Origin: Lachnospiraceae bacterium | GTDB taxonomy: Bacteria > Bacillota > Clostridia > Lachnospirales > Lachnospiraceae | DNA length: 43,653 nucleotides | Direction: 5' to 3' | NCBI GenBank assembly: GCA_024684675.1 | Contig: JAIKWO010000136.1 | Coordinates: 1 to 43,653 of the forward strand | Part shown: piece after piece, positions 43,184 to 43,653 of the stretch | Layout of the letters: every line of letters begins with the position of its first letter | Position numbering within the stretch: the stretch's first letter is position 1 | Translations under genes and position numbers: made by a program | Notes under the pieces: generated by a model | What the model saw: only the letters and a program-made list of their open reading frames with translations | Told to the model about the DNA's origin: nothing | Databases searched by the model: none

Positions 43184-43311
43184 AGTATGCTCCCCCCTCT
43201 ATATGCGATTCACATCAAAATGAAATAGTACCTCTCATTTTCAAATGATAGCACACTTTTTCATTCTTTTAAACACTTTTTTAAAAGACTTTTGTAAAAC
43301 GTATTTTGTAA

Positions 43312-43340
43312 CAAAAAAAGACCCCGCATTTGCGGGGTCT
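43312..43340 (-). terminator. Terminator of the second chemoreceptor gene
   Basis: On the minus strand AGACCCCGCA pairs with TGCGGGGTCT over a 2-base loop, followed by TTTTTTTG. Confidence 0.93.
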
Positions 43341-43355
43341 AATGATTTTATAGTA

Positions 43356-43653
43356 TTACAGTTTAAAGAAATCGATCGCTTGACTCATGTTCTCGTTGAT
43401 ATTGCGCATCTCAACCGCCGACTGCTGCGTATCGGAGCATGCCGCCGTTACAACCTGGCAGGATGCGGATACTTCCTGCGCAGAAGCGCCAAGCTCTTCG
43501 GAGATTGCACCGAGTTCGGATGTCGTCTTGGCAAGATCGTCCTTGATCGCATCGAGCTTTCCGGTCATCTCTTTGATCGTATTGATCTCGCGGATGGAGG
43601 CCTCTACCGAATCGGACAGAACCGTGAACTTCGCCTGCGCCTTCTCGATATCC
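43356..43653 (-). CDS. Methyl-accepting chemotaxis protein, copy 2 (cut by the window edge)
   Basis: Only the last 98 residues are visible, since the gene runs off the right end. They match the end of the neighbouring chemoreceptor almost residue for residue ([16 protein letters not shown], then [16 protein letters not shown]), with a few substitutions such as Leu/Val, Thr/Ala, Thr/Ser and Ile/Val. This points to a tandem duplication. The sensor half lies outside the window, so the ligand cannot be compared. Confidence 0.9.
   Translation of the reverse strand, partial: DIEKAQAKFTVLSDSVEASIREINTIKEMTGKLDAIKDDLAKTTSELGAISEELGASAQEVSASCQVVTAACSDTQQSAVEMRNINENMSQAIDFFKL

Noticed and set aside
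1-43653. CRISPR arrays, tRNA or rRNA genes, insertion sequences, prophage
   Set aside because: No regularly spaced repeats, cloverleaf-like sequence, rRNA segments, transposase or phage proteins were recognised on reading both strands.

Overview
This window looks like chromosomal DNA of an anaerobic, mesophilic Clostridia bacterium, most likely a Lachnospiraceae relative. That is inferred from gene content, not from a marker gene: a SpoVB-type flippase, DUF4250 and DUF5721 proteins, a C_GCAxxG_C_C redox protein, a DUF7916 TIM barrel, class II aldolase, a YesM/YesN-type two-component system, a Nif11-type peptide, and Gram-positive ribosome-binding sites. No rRNA, tRNA, CRISPR array, phage gene or transposase was seen. 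No stretch longer than 300 bases lacks a gene.

Left part (1-6310): arginine biosynthesis. argC, a flippase, a GNAT acetyltransferase and argJ run leftward. argG runs rightward from a shared control region that holds two good promoters and several TGCATA/TATGCA palindromes, probably ArgR boxes. A composite hairpin repeat sits just after the argJ stop and again just after the argG stop. Next come DUF1294 and DegV genes, a DUF5721 gene, the aldolase gene fba, and a MATE transporter placed after two tandem membrane-bound GGDEF proteins.

Middle (12.8-25.7 kb): a polar amino-acid ABC transporter whose promoter carries the same palindromes as argC/argG, so it is probably an ArgR-controlled basic amino-acid importer. 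Next are clpB with a perfect CIRCE operator and a 57-residue DUF4250 gene behind it. A TRAP transporter with an SDR dehydrogenase follows, with a dCache chemoreceptor gene upstream. After that comes a membrane-anchored solute-binding protein divergent from a YesM/YesN-type sensor kinase and regulator.

Right part (29-43.65 kb): an unknown six-helix membrane protein, a TraX-type protein and a DUF7916 TIM barrel. Then comes a leftward run of seven tightly packed genes: a hybrid kinase with a degraded ATPase domain, a very short MscS-type channel, a DUF2161 nuclease-fold protein, rsmJ, brnQ, a Nif11-type precursor peptide and its radical SAM/SPASM maturase. The precursor core has two Cys-x3-Asp motifs, the pattern of ranthipeptides such as freyrasin, and this is the best candidate for an undescribed system. 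A dicarboxylate symporter, thiamine pyrophosphokinase, a C_GCAxxG_C_C protein and two tandem chemoreceptors (the second cut by the window edge) complete the region.
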